A stretch of DNA of 64,000 nt from Tolypeutes matacus. Taxonomy: Eukaryota; Chordata; Mammalia; Cingulata; Chlamyphoridae. Each line of letters starts with the position of its first letter. The stretch's first letter is position 1. Location of the stretch: assembly GCA_026826555.1 (NCBI GenBank), contig JAKSZT010054335.1, positions 1,014,117-1,078,116 of the forward strand, written 5' to 3'. Positions 49,752 to 61,300 of the stretch are shown here, in pieces. The notes under the pieces are model-generated. The model was not told the origin of the DNA, did no database searches, and worked only from the letters and a program-made list of their open reading frames with translations. The position numbers and the translations under genes were made by a program.

Positions 49752-50148
49752 TGAATGTCAAGTATTTTATATTTTAATTTCCAAAAGTTCTATTTTGTTC
49801 TTTTTAAATCTTACTAGCCATTTTTGATAGAATTCATTTCTCATTCTTTTGATTCCTTCTTATGTCTTTAAACATATTAAACATACTTATTTTGTATTCT
49901 TTAACAATACCATTATCTTAAAATTTTGAGGGTCAGATTCTACAGATATTCTTTCTCTAGACCTTTGCTTATTGTACCTTGTTTCTATGTGTGTTTTATG
50001 ATTTGATTGCATGCTCTAATTCCTTGGAGCTTTTTCAGTAGGTATTTTTTAAGACCTGGGTGGAGGATATATTACTTTAGAGAGGAATTTTATTCTGTCA
50101 GGAGCTTAAGGCATACTACCAATTACCTCTTTAAAATGAATGTTTAGG

Positions 50149-50447
50149 GAGCTGATGTGGCTCAGTGGTTGAGCTCTGGCTTCCCATATTTGAGGTCCTG
50201 GGTTCTATCCCTGGCCTTGGTACCTCAAAAAAACAGAACAAAACAAAACAACATAAATAATTAAAACAACTGTTCAGGGGAGTGGATATGGCTGAAGCAG
50301 TTGAGTGCCTGCTTCTCACATGGATGGTCCCTGGTTTGGTTCCCGGTGCCTTCTAAAAACAAAAAAAAACAAACAACAAGCAAACAGACGAAGAAACCAA
50401 CTTGGGAGCTGATGTGGCTCAGTGGGTGAGTGCCGGCTTCCCACATA
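50149..50447 (+). mobile_element. Three short DAS-type SINE units in a row
   Basis: Units at 50149-50262 and 50276-50398 each have head, B box and A-rich tail; the third (50404-50447) stops after the A-box region. All share one orientation. Confidence 0.85.
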
Positions 50448-50449
50448 CT

Positions 50450-51075
50450 GTTGCTGAATTTTCTTTAAGTTCTTGGCTTTGTTAAAAAAAAGAATTTAAG
50501 AATATGTCAGTTTAGTTTGGCCAGTAGTTTATTAAGAAAATGAGAGAAGAGAAATGGGAGGAAATATCAGATTATAGGTCCCAAGTATATTTGTGGGCTG
50601 GTCCAGGCAGGGTGAGAAAAAAGGGCAAAATAGGATTTGGAAAAAAAAAAAAAAAAAAAAGTCTGATTGTTTACACACTGCAAGTCCCCATTACAGATTA
50701 CAAGTCCCCAGGTGTACTTGCGAGCTGATCCAGGCAGAGCAAGATAGGGCAAAAACAGGGCCAATTTAGTCTCCGCGGTTGCTTTTTTTTTTTTTCCTTT
50801 TACCAGAAGGTCCCGGGGATCGAACCCAGGTCCCTCCATATGGGAGACGGACGCCCAACCATTTGAGCCACATCCGCCCCCCTGCGCTTGCTTTTTAAAC
50901 CATTAATTACCTTGCACCTTGTTAATGTTAAGGGGAGGAGTCCCACCTGTTTGCTTTTTTAATTGGTTACCACCCATGTCAGTTCTCCACGGGGCCCCAA
51001 TGGCAAGCCCCTTGAGAATATCCAGGGCTTTTCCTTGATCCCAGACGAAATCCCATTCCAAATGGGGAATTCTCA
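50450..51075. repeat. Unclassified, possibly LTR-derived segment
   Basis: 'cagtttagtttggccagtag tttattaag' and a repeated 'caagtcccca' look like an antisense retroviral LTR, split by the SINE at 50785-50882. I cannot assign it or set its ends. Confidence 0.3.
50785..50882 (-). mobile_element. DAS-type SINE head unit, antisense
   Basis: Minus strand: ggggggcggatgtggctcaa head, B box ggttcgatccccgg, short A-rich tail. Same head as the dimeric SINEs but without the second unit. Confidence 0.88.
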
Positions 51076-52277
51076 CAAGATTCTTTCAGAGTAGAAAACC
51101 AGAAGAGCAGCAGAAAGAAAAGGACTTCTGGGACTAGAAAGACACGGGATTCTCTTCTCCAGAAAAATAGCTAGAAGACAGGCTGAAACAGACTAGAAAA
51201 AGACCTTCTAGAGCATAGGACACCAGGAGAAGGCTGGACACCACCCAGAGGAGAAAGGGACAGAGGAGGGAAATCGTGATGATAGAACCGTGACTTGAAA
51301 CCAGTGGCTGCTGCTGCTGGCACCATCTCCCACACTAAAGACACTTCAGAATTATCCGGCCTCTGGGCCTGCCCCTACAGACAAAAGGGACTCCAGGGAT
51401 CTACCACCCCAGGAAAGGGGCGAGAGAGGGACACAGCCTAAGGCTGACTCAGTTTTGGCTCACAAATTCGGTCAGCTGTGTCCCAGGATCCCTTCCAGGC
51501 CGGGTGGGACCATGCCATTGTTTACCTTGAGACAGCAAGGGGCTAAAGATATATGACCCTCCCAGTCTCCTTCTCTACTAACATGGACCCATTGTTGAGG
51601 ACTCAGAAGGGAGTGGAAATATTTCCTAGTCAGGAAAAGGGAGGGGGCTGCCAGGGAAGACTGGAGAACTGTCTCAGAGAAAGTTTGAATTACAAGGCTC
51701 ATAGCCTTCAGACAGGAAGCTCTAGCACATTGATCCTGTCTGTGTTGCAACAAATACACTCCTATCAGACATTGAACTGAGAGCTGCCAAAGAGCACCAT
51801 CTTCTGGCAGACCAAGGAAGTGCATGCAAGAAAATTTAGAATAAGTAGGAGAGGCTTTCTCTGGCAACTAGAGCCTCCCTCCCCAAGGCCCTAGGAAGCA
51901 AGCCTACAACCAATTACTGGGTCCACAGTCCAGTTTTGAGCAACCAGCAGGGACAATCCTAACAATCCAGGTCGAGCCAAGAATCAAAGAGCAGTGGTAA
52001 CACACACCTTCCTGCCACTAAATCCCTACAAACAGAAAGAAATTGAGCATCTGAGTAAGCCAAATCCTAATCAGAAGCCTAGACATCAGCAAAAAATTAC
52101 AAGCCATACTAAGAAAATAGAACACATGGCCCAAGAAAAAGTATATATCAAAGCCCCCGAAGAGACACAGAATTTGAGAGAACTTACCAGCGAGATGCAC
52201 ACAAATTTCCAAAATCAAATTAATGAGTTGAAAGACATATGGTTAAAGAGATAAATGACATCAAGAAAACATTGATG

Positions 52278-52377
52278 GGGGGTCGGATGTGGCTCAACTG
52301 GTTGGGCGTCCGTCTCCCATATGGAGGGACCCGGGTTCGTTCCCCGGGACCTCCCGGTAAAAAAAAAAAAAAAAAAA
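52278..52377 (+). mobile_element. DAS-type SINE head unit (first of a double insertion)
   Basis: ggggtcggatgtggctcaac head, B box ggttcgttccccgg, poly(A). It lies between two copies of agaaaacattgatg (52264-52277 and 52378-52391). Confidence 0.95.
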
Positions 52378-52391
52378 AGAAAACATTGATG

Positions 52392-52580
52392 GGAAGCGGC
52401 TGTGGCTCAATCAGTAGGGCTCCCGTTTACCATATGGGAGGCCTCGGGTTCAGTTCCCGGGGCCTCCTGGTGAAGGCAAACCCGTCCGCACGGCGTGGTT
52501 GGCTGACCCAGCGAGCACAGGCGGCAAGGGGGGGATAAATGAATAAATAAATAAAATCTTTAAAAAAAAAAAAAAAAGAA
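52392..52580 (+). mobile_element. DAS-type SINE (second of a double insertion)
   Basis: ggaagcggctgtggctcaat head, B box ggttcagttcccgg, agcgagcacaggcggcaagg body, aaataaataaa tail. It lies between the second and third copies of agaaaacattga (52378-, 52581-52592). Confidence 0.95.
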
Positions 52581-53208
52581 AGAAAACATTGAGCGAGTGC
52601 CAAAAAAGAATTTGAAATCCTGAACAGAAAAGTAACAGAGATCATGGGAATGAAAGGCATAGTAGGTGAGATAAAAAAACACATTAGAGGCATACAACAG
52701 CAGACTTGAAATGATAGAAGAAAGAATAAGTGATACCAAAAACAGAACAGATGAAATTGAAGGGAGAAAAGAACAGAGAGAAAAGAATGGAAAAAATTGA
52801 GCAGGGGCTCAAAGAGTTGAATGACAACACGAAACACTACAACATACATGTCATGGGAGTTTCAGAAGGAGAAGAGAAGGGAAAAGGGGCAGAAAGAGTA
52901 TTTGAGGAAATAATAGCTGAAAATTTCCCAACTCTCACAAAAGAAATGAACTTACATGTCCAAGAAGCGCACTGTACCCCAAATCAGAATAAACCTGAAT
53001 AGACCTACTCCAAGACACTTTCTACTCAGAATACTAAATGTCAAAGATAAAGAGAAAATTCTCAGAGCAGCAAAGGAAAAGCAAACCATCACGTGCAAAG
53101 GATATCCAGTAAGACTTAGCACAGATTTCAGAAACCATGAAGGTGAGAAGACAGTGGTATGATACAATTAGGATGCTGAATGAGAAAAACTGCCAGCCGA
53201 GAATTCTT

Positions 53209-53309
53209 TTTTTTTTTTTTTTTTTTTTACCCGGAGGTCCCAGGGAAAGATCCCAGGTCCCTCCATATGGGAGACGGACACCCAACCATTTGAGCCACAT
53301 CCGTCCCCC
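53209..53309 (-). mobile_element. DAS-type SINE head unit, antisense
   Basis: Perfect 12-bp target duplication ccgagaattctt (53197-53208, 53310-53321) inside the L1 ORF1 C-terminal region. Minus strand shows the head, B box and poly(A). Confidence 0.95.
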
Positions 53310-54426
53310 CCGAGAATTCTTTATCCAGCAAAATTGTCCTTCAAATATGGAGATGAGTATAAAATATTCACAATCAGAAACTAAGAGAGTTTGCAAAAAA
53401 GAATCCATCTTTGCAGGAAATATTGAAGGAAGCCTTAGAACCTGAAAGAAAATGACAGGAGAGAAAGGCTTGGAGGAGAGTATAGAAGAAAGAATAGCAG
53501 AAAGGATAACCAAAAGAGCAAAAAGACAGACAAAAATATGATATGACATATGAAAATCAAATAATAAAATGGTGGAAGTAAATAGTGCATTTACAGTAAT
53601 ATCATTGAATGTGAATGGATTAAACTCCCCAATCAAAAGATACAGGCTGACAGAATGGATAAAAAAACCCTGAGCCATCCATGTGCTGCTTATAAGAAAC
53701 TCACCTTAGACACAGGGATACAAAACAGCTGAAAATGAAAGGCTGGAAAAAAAATACTCCACGTGAATAATAACCAAAAATGAGCTGGGGTAGCTATACT
53801 AATATCGGACAAAACAGACTTTAAATGCAAAAAAGTTATAAGAGATACAGAAGGACATTATATATTAATAAAAGGAAGATATGACAGTCATAAATATCTA
53901 TGCACCTAATTAGGGTGTCCCAAAATACTCGAAACAAACTCCGGGAAAACTGACAGGAGAAATAGACATTTCTACAATAATCATTGGAGACTTCAACACC
54001 CATCTCACATCATTAGATAGAATAACCAAACAGAAGATAAACAAGGAAACAGAGAACTTGAACAATATGATAAATGAGTTAGACCTAACAGACATCTATC
54101 AAATGCTGCATCCAAACTCAGCAGATTATACATTCTTCTCAAGTGCCATGGATCTTTCTCCAGGATTGACCACATGTTAGGATACAAATGCAGCTCTCAA
54201 TAAAAATAAAAAGATTGAAATTATGCAAAGCACCTTCTCAGATCATAATGGAATGAAACTGGAAATCAATAATAGACAGGAAAAAAGTAAATTGGCAAAT
54301 GTGTGGAGGCTAAACAACACACTCCTAAATAATCAGTGGGTCAAAGAAGAAATTGCAAGTGAAATCAGTAAATATATTGAAACAAATGAAAACGAGAACA
54401 CAGCTTATCAAAACTTATGGGATACA

Positions 54427-55375
54427 ATCTTTCTTTGCCTAGAAGGGCCCACACCAAATTTTGGTGTGTATTTCTGTCTTTCTCTCCCATTTCTCAGCAA
54501 GCTCTCTTCTTTCTTCTTTCTTCCATTTCCCATATAAATTCTTTTTACTGGCCTGACTAAACTGGTATGTTCATAAATTCTTTTATGCATCATAGCCAAG
54601 AACCTAGAGGAATCCAATGCTTCTCCATCTTCCTTTGGCAAGCCATTGCCTGGAGAAATATAAGTGAGTGGTTCTCCCAGATTCCCACCAGAAACTGGGC
54701 TAATGGTGCTGCACATGCTGGCTATGTGAAGGACATACCAAGTGGAGCAGTTATTACCAGAGTGATAATCAATGCCTTCCAAAACACGATATTAGTCACA
54801 CAGAGATTTCAGCCAGTATCAGACACATCTTCCCTCAACCTCAATAAAATAGCAGGAGAGGTTTACGCCCTGTCAGGCAGGGACTACTGCCCTAACCAGC
54901 AGGAAGTAACTACAAAAGAATGATCATTGCCCCTCAGCACCCCCCTTAAAAATAAGGGTGTGAACTCTCTGAGGGGAGAGTTGAGTCAGGTTAGCACAGG
55001 GTCATGGAGGAGAAGACAACCCACAACATGGCTGACAGACCACATGGCCAGCAGACAACATGGCTACAAAACCTCGCTGGGACCTTGAGTTTAACCTTGA
55101 GATCTCAGTTTCTCTTTCTGGGACCTCCCCTTGACCCCGGATATTCCAAAAAGGCCTCACCATTGGCCCCCACCATAGGTGGGGTAACCAATAACTGCTG
55201 GGGGTGGAATAAGTAACAGTTTCAAAGGTAATCACGAGGCAGAGCCCGCACCAAATCTTGGTGTATATTTCTGTCTTTCTCTCCCAATTCTCAGCAAGCT
55301 CTGTTCTTTACCCCATTTGCCAAATAGATTCTTTTTACTGGCCTAACTAAAAAAAAAAAAAAAAAAAAAAAAAAG
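54427..55375 (+). mobile_element. Endogenous retrovirus RNA copy inserted in L1 (poly(A) retroposon)
   Basis: The segments 54433-54548 and 55241-55345 are near-identical R-U5-like sequences (caccaaattttggtgtgtat and caccaaatcttggtgtatat). The first starts the insert; the second precedes a 27-A tail. Between them are about 700 bases of decayed internal sequence and a U3-like part (about 54959-55240). Target repeats tatgggataca and tatgaggtaca flank it. This order (R-U5, internal, U3-R, poly(A)) is that of a genomic RNA, not a DNA provirus. The internal part is short and carries no intact viral gene. Confidence 0.75.
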
Positions 55376-56305
55376 TATGAGGTACAGCAAAGGCAGTTTT
55401 GAGAGGGAAATTTATAACCCTAAATGCCTATATTAAAAAATAAGAAAGAACTAAACTCAAAGATTTTATTGAACAACTAGAGAAACTAGAAAAAGAACAG
55501 CAAATCAATCCCAATCAAAGCAGAAAGAAAGAAATAATAAAGATTAGAGCAGAAATAAATGAAGTTGAGAACAAAAAAATGATAGAGAAAATCAACAAAA
55601 CCAAAAGCTGGTTCTTTGAGAAGATCAATAAAATTGACAAACCCCTAGTACAGGGTAATGTACTAACAAAGAAAAAGAGAGAAGATGCAAATAAATCACA
55701 AATGAAAGGGAGAAGTTACAACTAACCCCAAGGAAATAAGAAAAATCCTAAGAGGATATTATGAGAAACTATATGCCAACAATCTAGACAACCTAGATGA
55801 AATGGACAAATTCTTAGAAATGCACAACTAACCTACACTGACACTATAAGAAATACAAGAACTTAACAAACCAATCACAGTTAAAGAGGTTGAATCTGTC
55901 ATCAAAAATCTCCCAGCAAAGTCCAGGACCAGATGCCTTTACAGGTGAATTCTACCAAGCATTTCAAAAAGCATTTCCAATCCTTTAAACACCAATCCTG
56001 TTTAAACTCTTCCAAAAAATTAAAGAGGAGGGAAAATTACCCAACACATTTTATGAAGCCAAAATCACCCTAATACCAAAGCCAGATAAAGATGATACAA
56101 GAAAAGAAAATTATAGACCAATCTCTCTAATGAACATAGATGCAAAACTTCTCAACAAAATACTTGCAGATCAAATCCAACAGCATATCAAAAGACTTAT
56201 GCATCAGAACCAAGTGGGATTTATTCCTGGTATGCAAGGCTGGTTCAGCATAAGAAAATCAATCAATGTAATATACCACATTAACAAATTAAAAACACAT
56301 GATCA

Positions 56306-56487
56306 GGGAAGCGGCTGTGGCTCAATCAGTAGGGCTCCCATTTACCATATGGGAGGCCCCGGGTTCGGTTCCCGGGGCCTCCTGGTGAAGGCAGGCCCGC
56401 CCGCACGGCGTGGTTGGCTGACCCAGCGAGCACAGGCAGCAAGGGGGGGATAAATGAATAAATAAATAAAATCTTTAAAAAAAAAAC
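56306..56487 (+). mobile_element. DAS-type SINE
   Basis: Perfect 10-bp target duplication cacatgatca (56296-56305, 56488-56497). Head gtggctcaatcagtagggct, B box ggttcggttcccgg and aaataaataaa tail; little diverged. Confidence 0.96.
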
Positions 56488-57940
56488 CACATGATCATCT
56501 CAGTCGACGCAGTAAAGGCACTCAAAAAAATCCAGCATCCTTTTTTTGGATAAAAACACTTCAAAAGATAAGACTAGAAGGAAAATTCCTCAATATGATA
56601 AAAAGCATATATGAAAAAGCCACAGCCAACATCATACTCAATGGGGAAAGGTTGAAAGCTTTCCCCCTAAGATCGGGAACAAGACAAGGATGCCCACTGT
56701 CGCTATTGTTATTCAACATTGTACTAGAAGTTCTAGCTAGGGCAATTAGACAAGACAAAAAAATTAAAGGCATCCAAATAGGAAAAGAGGAAGTAAAACT
56801 CTCACTGTTTGTGGATGACATGATCCTGTACTTAGAAAATCCTGAAGTATCTACAACAAAGCTACTTGAGCTAATAAATGAGTTCAGCAAAGTGGCAGGA
56901 TACAAGATCAACACGCAAAAATCAGTGTTTTTGTACACTAGTACTGAACAATCTGAGGAGGAAACAAGGGGAAAAATTCCATTTCCAATCGCAACAAAAA
57001 GACTCAAATACCTAGGAATCATTTTAACTAAAGATGTACGGGACCTATATTCAGAGAACTACAAAACAATGCTAAAAGAAACATAAAAAGACCTAAACAA
57101 ATGGAAAGACATTCTGTGTTCATGGAGTGGAAGAATAAATACCGTGAAGATGTCAATCTTACCGAAACTGATTTATAGATTCAATGCAATACCAATCAAA
57201 ATCCCAACAGCTTACTTTGCAGAATTATAAAAAGCAATTACCAAATTCATCTGGAAGGGTAAGTGCACCCGAATAGCCAAAAGCATTCTAAAAAAGAAGA
57301 GCAATGTGGGAGGAATTTCACTGCCTGACCTTGAAACATATCACAAAGCTACAGTGGTCAAAACAGCATGCTACTGGCATAAAGATAGACACATCGATCA
57401 GTGGAATAGAATTGAGAATCCAGAAATATACCCTCACCTATACAGTCAACTGGTTTTTGACAAACCTACCAAGCCCACGCTAATGGGAAAAAACAGTCTC
57501 TTCAACAAATCGTGTTGGGAGAACTGGATATCTATAACCAAAAGAATGAAAGAGGACCCCTATCTCACCCCCTATACAAGAATCAACTCAAAATGGATCA
57601 AAGATCTAAATATAAAAGGCAGGACCATAAAACTACTAGAAGAAAATGTAGGGAAACATCTTCAAGACCTTCTAGTAGATGGGTTTTCTTGGACCTTACA
57701 CCCAAAGCACCTGCAACAAAAGAAAAAGTAGATAAATGGGACCTCCTCAAAATTAAACGCTTTTGTACCTCACAGGACTTTGTCAGAAGGGTGAAAAGGC
57801 AGCCAACTCAATGGGAAAAAATATTTGGAAATCACATATCTGATAAGGGTTTAATATCCAGGATATATAAAGAGATGTTACACCTCAACAATAAAAAGAC
57901 AAATGACCCAATTAAAAAATGGGTGAAAGACTTGAATAGA

Positions 57941-58370
57941 GGGGGGCGGATGTGGCTCAAATGGTTGGGCGTCCGTCTGCCATATGGAGGGACTTGGGTT
58001 CGATCCCTGGGACCTCCTGGTAAAATAAAAAATATATATATAGAAGGCGCATGGGCTGCCAGGCTCTGTTTGCTGGTGAGCCGCCAGGCCCCGGGAACCA
58101 TGCAGCAAGATGATGACGTAACGGGAGAGACAAGACGAGATGCTCCGAAAGCTCCGAAAACCAGGAACTGAGGTGGCGCGGGTGGCAGGACACCTCTCTC
58201 CTACATCGGAAGTCTCCAGGATCGAATCCTGGTGAAGACTGGAGGTGGAGGATGAGAAGAGATGGCAGGAAACAGACACAGAGAATTGCTCAGCTAATGG
58301 ACACAAAACAGCAAATGGGGAAGGGGGGGTTTAAAATGGATAAAGTAAATAAATCTTTAAAAAAAAAAAA
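57941..58370 (+). mobile_element. Dimeric tRNA-derived SINE (DAS-type)
   Basis: Perfect 15-bp target duplication aaagacttgaataga (57926-57940, 58371-58385). Head unit, linker aaaaaatatatatatag, second tRNA-like unit (gtggcgcgggtggc ... ggatcgaatcctgg) and aaat tail: the best-preserved example of this architecture in the window. Confidence 0.95.
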
Positions 58371-59593
58371 AAAGACTTGAATAGACATTTCTCTGAAGAA
58401 GAAATACAAATGGCAAAAAAAAACACGTGAAGAAATGCTCAACATCACTCATGATTAGGGAAATGCAAATCAAAACTACAATGAGATATCATTTCATACC
58501 TATCAGAATGGCCACTATTAAAAAGACAGAGAACTACAAGTGTTGGAGAGAATGTGGAGAGATAGGAACACTTCTTCACTGTTGGTGGGAGTGCAGGATG
58601 GTACAACCACTATGGAGGACTGTTTGGCAATTCCTAAAGAAGTTGAATATAGACTTGCCATGTGACCCTGCAATACCACTACTGGGTATATACCCAGAAG
58701 AACTGAGAGCAGTGACACGAACAGACATCTGCACACCGATGTTCATAGCAACATTATTCACCATTGCCAAAAGTTGGAAAGAACCCAAGTGTCCATCAAC
58801 AGATGAATGGATAAACAAACTCTGGTCTATTCACACAGTGGAATATTATGCAGCTATAAGAAGAAATGAAGTCATAAAGCATATGGCAACATGGATGAAC
58901 CTGGAGGACATTATGTTGAGTGAAGCAAACCAGACACAAAAGGACAAATACTGTATGAATGCGTTACTATGAACCAAATATATTGAGTAATATATTGTTT
59001 GATTAAAAAAAAAAAATTTATATGTATCCATTACATTTAATTGAGAAATGTATATATTTATTTATCTGTGTTTACTTTTTAGTTTTTAATTGTTTATATT
59101 TTCAATTATTAACTGTACAAAATAAAGTTAAAAAAATGTTAAAAAAAAAAAAATTAAACATGCACCTATCATATTCCAGTCATTCCATTCCTGAGTATTT
59201 ATAAGAGAAATAAAAGCATATGTCCTCACAATGACTTGTTAAAAAAAAAAAAAAAAAGAATGAAAGAGGACCCCATCTCACTCCCTATACAAGAATCAAC
59301 TCAAAATGAATCAAAGACTGAATATAAATGCCAGGACCATAAAACTAGTAGAAGAAAACGTAGGGAAACATCTTCAAGACCTTGTAGTAGGTGGTGGTTT
59401 CTTGGACCTTACACCCTAAGCACGTGCAACAAAAGAGAAAATAGGTAAGTGGGACCTCCTCAAAATTAAACACTTTTGCACCTCACAGGACTTTGTCAAA
59501 AGGGTGAAAAGGCAGCCAACTCAATGGGAGAAAATATTTGGAAATCACATATCTGATAAGGGTTTAATATCTAGGATCTATAAAGATGTTACA

Positions 59594-59840
59594 GGGGAAG
59601 CGGCTGTGGCTCAAGTGGTTGGGCTCCCGTTTACCATATGGGAGGCCCTGGGTTCGATTCCCAGGGCCTCCTGGTGAAGGCAAGCCAGCCGGCGCGGCGC
59701 AGTGAGCTGACACAGCAAGATGATGCAACAAAAGGAGACAAGCAGACACAGAGAAATGCAAAGCAAATGGACACAGCAAGCACAAGCAGCAAGGGGGGAT
59801 AAATAAATACATAAAAATAAATCTTAAAAAAAAAAAAAAA
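59594..59840 (+). mobile_element. DAS-type SINE, long body
   Basis: Perfect 8-bp flank atgttaca (59586-59593, 59841-59848). Head gtggctcaagtggttgggct, B box ggttcgattccc, caaatggacacagcaagcac body, aaataaatac tail. Confidence 0.93.
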
Positions 59841-59957
59841 ATGTTACAACTCAACAATAAAAAGACAAATGACCCAATTAAAAAATGGGCAAAAGACATG
59901 AATAGACATTTGTCCAAAGAAGAAATAAAAATGCCAAAAAAAAAAAAACACATGAAG

Positions 59958-60406
59958 AGGGAAACTGATGTTGCTCAAGTGATTGGGCTCCCGTCTACCA
60001 TATAGGAGGTCCAGGGTTTGATTCCTGGGTCCTCCTGGCGAAAGGCAAGCTGGCCCGCACAGAGTGATGGCCGTCACGGAATGCCCATGTAGGAGTGCTG
60101 CACTGCACAGTGAGCTGGTGCAGCAAGAGGACGCAACAAAAAGAGACACAGAGGAGAAGACAATAAGAGATACAGACCAGGGAGCTGAGGTGGCGCAAGA
60201 GATTTAGCGCCTCTCTTCCACTCCAGAAGGTCCCAGGATAGGTTCCTGGTGCCGCCTAAAGAAAAAAGAAGCAGACACAGCAGAACACAGAGCAGATAGT
60301 GAGCGCAAATCGAGGAGGGAGGAGGGAGGAGGGAGGAGGGTGAAGGGCGGAGGGCAGGGGGTAGAAATAAATAAATAAATATTTAAAAAAAAGATAAAAA
60401 AAAAAA
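59958..60406 (+). mobile_element. Composite SINE of two tRNA-like units
   Basis: First unit gatgttgctcaagtgattgg with B box ggtttgattcc; second unit near 60182 (ctgaggtggcgcaagagatt) with B box 'ggataggttcc'; a (ggagggag)n stretch at about 60315-60345; aaataaataaa tail. catgaag flanks both ends. Confidence 0.85.
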
Positions 60407-61224
60407 CATGAAGAAATGCTCAACATCACTCATGATTAGGGAAATGCAAATCAAAACTACAATGAGATATCATTTCACACCTATCAGAATGGCCACTATT
60501 AAAATGACTGAGAACTACAAGTGCTGGAGAGGATGTGGAGAGATAGGAACACTTCTTCACTGTTGGTGGGAATGCAGCCACTGTGCAACACTTTTCATGT
60601 TGAAAAGAGATTTGCCACATGACCCTCTAATACCATTATTGGGTATATACCCAGAAGAACTGAGAGCAGTGACACAAACAGACATCTGCACACCGATGTC
60701 CATAGCCACATTATTCACCATTGCCAAAAGTTGGAAACAACCCAGGTGTCCATCAACAGATGAATGGATAAACAAACTGTGGTCTATTCACACAATGGAA
60801 TATTATGCAGCTGTAAGAAGAAATGAAGTCGTAAAGCACATGGCAACATGGATGAACCTGGAGGACATTATGTTGAGTGAAGCAAGCCAGACACGAAAGG
60901 AAAAATACTGTATGATTGTGTTACTATGAACCAAATACATTGTGTAACCTACTGTATGATTCAAAAAAAAATTTATATGTCGCCAGTACATTTAATTGAG
61001 AAATGCATGTTTTTATTCAACTGATTTCTTTTTAGTTTTTTACTGTTTATATTTTCAGTTATTAAATGTACAAAATAAAGTTAAAAGACAAAAAGCTTTT
61101 TTCAGTAGCCATCTTTTGGAGTCCTTCCCTCAGAGAGGGTTCCCATGGCCACGTGTTTCACAGCCGTGGTTTTCGGCCAGGTCCCAGATTTGTCTTTTCC
61201 TTTCCTAAACTAGCCTACTTTAAT

Positions 61225-61300
61225 ATGAGCAATACGAGGTCCTGGGGTTCAGTCCCCTGCCCCAGTACCTAAACAGTAACAACAAAAAACCCCACAAATG
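61225..61300 (+). mobile_element. Partial short SINE
   Basis: Only the B-box half (tgaggtcctgggg-like, ggttcagtccc) and an A-rich tail are present. Confidence 0.55.

Larger units (their letters stand above)
48330..50140. repeat. Ancient LINE-like remnant split by later insertions
   Basis: Segments 48330-48558, 49129-49459 and 49752-50140 ('ctggaactctgattagacac', 'ctcactctgtcctccatgtc', 'aagttctattttgttctttt') resemble one very old, widely repeated mammalian sequence, interrupted by the LTR at 48564-49123 and the retroposon at 49460-49751. Confidence 0.5.
51078..59153 (+). mobile_element. Near-full-length L1 broken by insertions (L1 copy 2)
   Basis: A probable 5' UTR (about 51078-51990), ORF1 (about 51994-53440; RNA-binding core PRHFLLRILNVKDKEKILRA at 53013-53072), ORF2 (53570-58972) and a 3' UTR with aataaa and poly(A) to 59153. 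ORF2 carries frameshifts and stops, so it is inactive. The reverse-transcriptase box reads F-V-D-D at 56808-56819, both aspartates kept. Insertions are annotated separately: two SINEs (52278-52580), an antisense SINE (53209-53309), a retroviral RNA copy (54427-55375), a SINE (56306-56487) and a dimeric SINE (57941-58370). Removing them restores colinearity with L1 copy 1. The 5' limit is uncertain. Confidence 0.88.
59257..61095 (+). mobile_element. 5'-truncated young L1 with two SINE insertions (L1 copy 3)
   Basis: Starts within ORF2 at the stretch agaatgaaagaggacccc and runs to aaataaagtta at 61073-61083. The C-terminal ORF2 part (60408-60929) keeps the Cys-rich end but has lost about 35 bases after the HCWWEC motif relative to copy 2. 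Interrupted by SINEs 59594-59840 and 59958-60406. Bases 59154-59236 between copies 2 and 3 are an old L1 fragment. Confidence 0.9.

Noticed and set aside
54567..54923. 118-codon open frame inside the retroviral insert
   Set aside because: I recognise no intact viral domain, the insert is internally shortened, and the frame is better viewed as decayed internal sequence.
60315..60345. Repeated ggagggag units as a possible CRISPR or regulatory array
   Set aside because: It is a short low-complexity expansion inside a SINE tail; there are no spacers and the DNA is mammalian.
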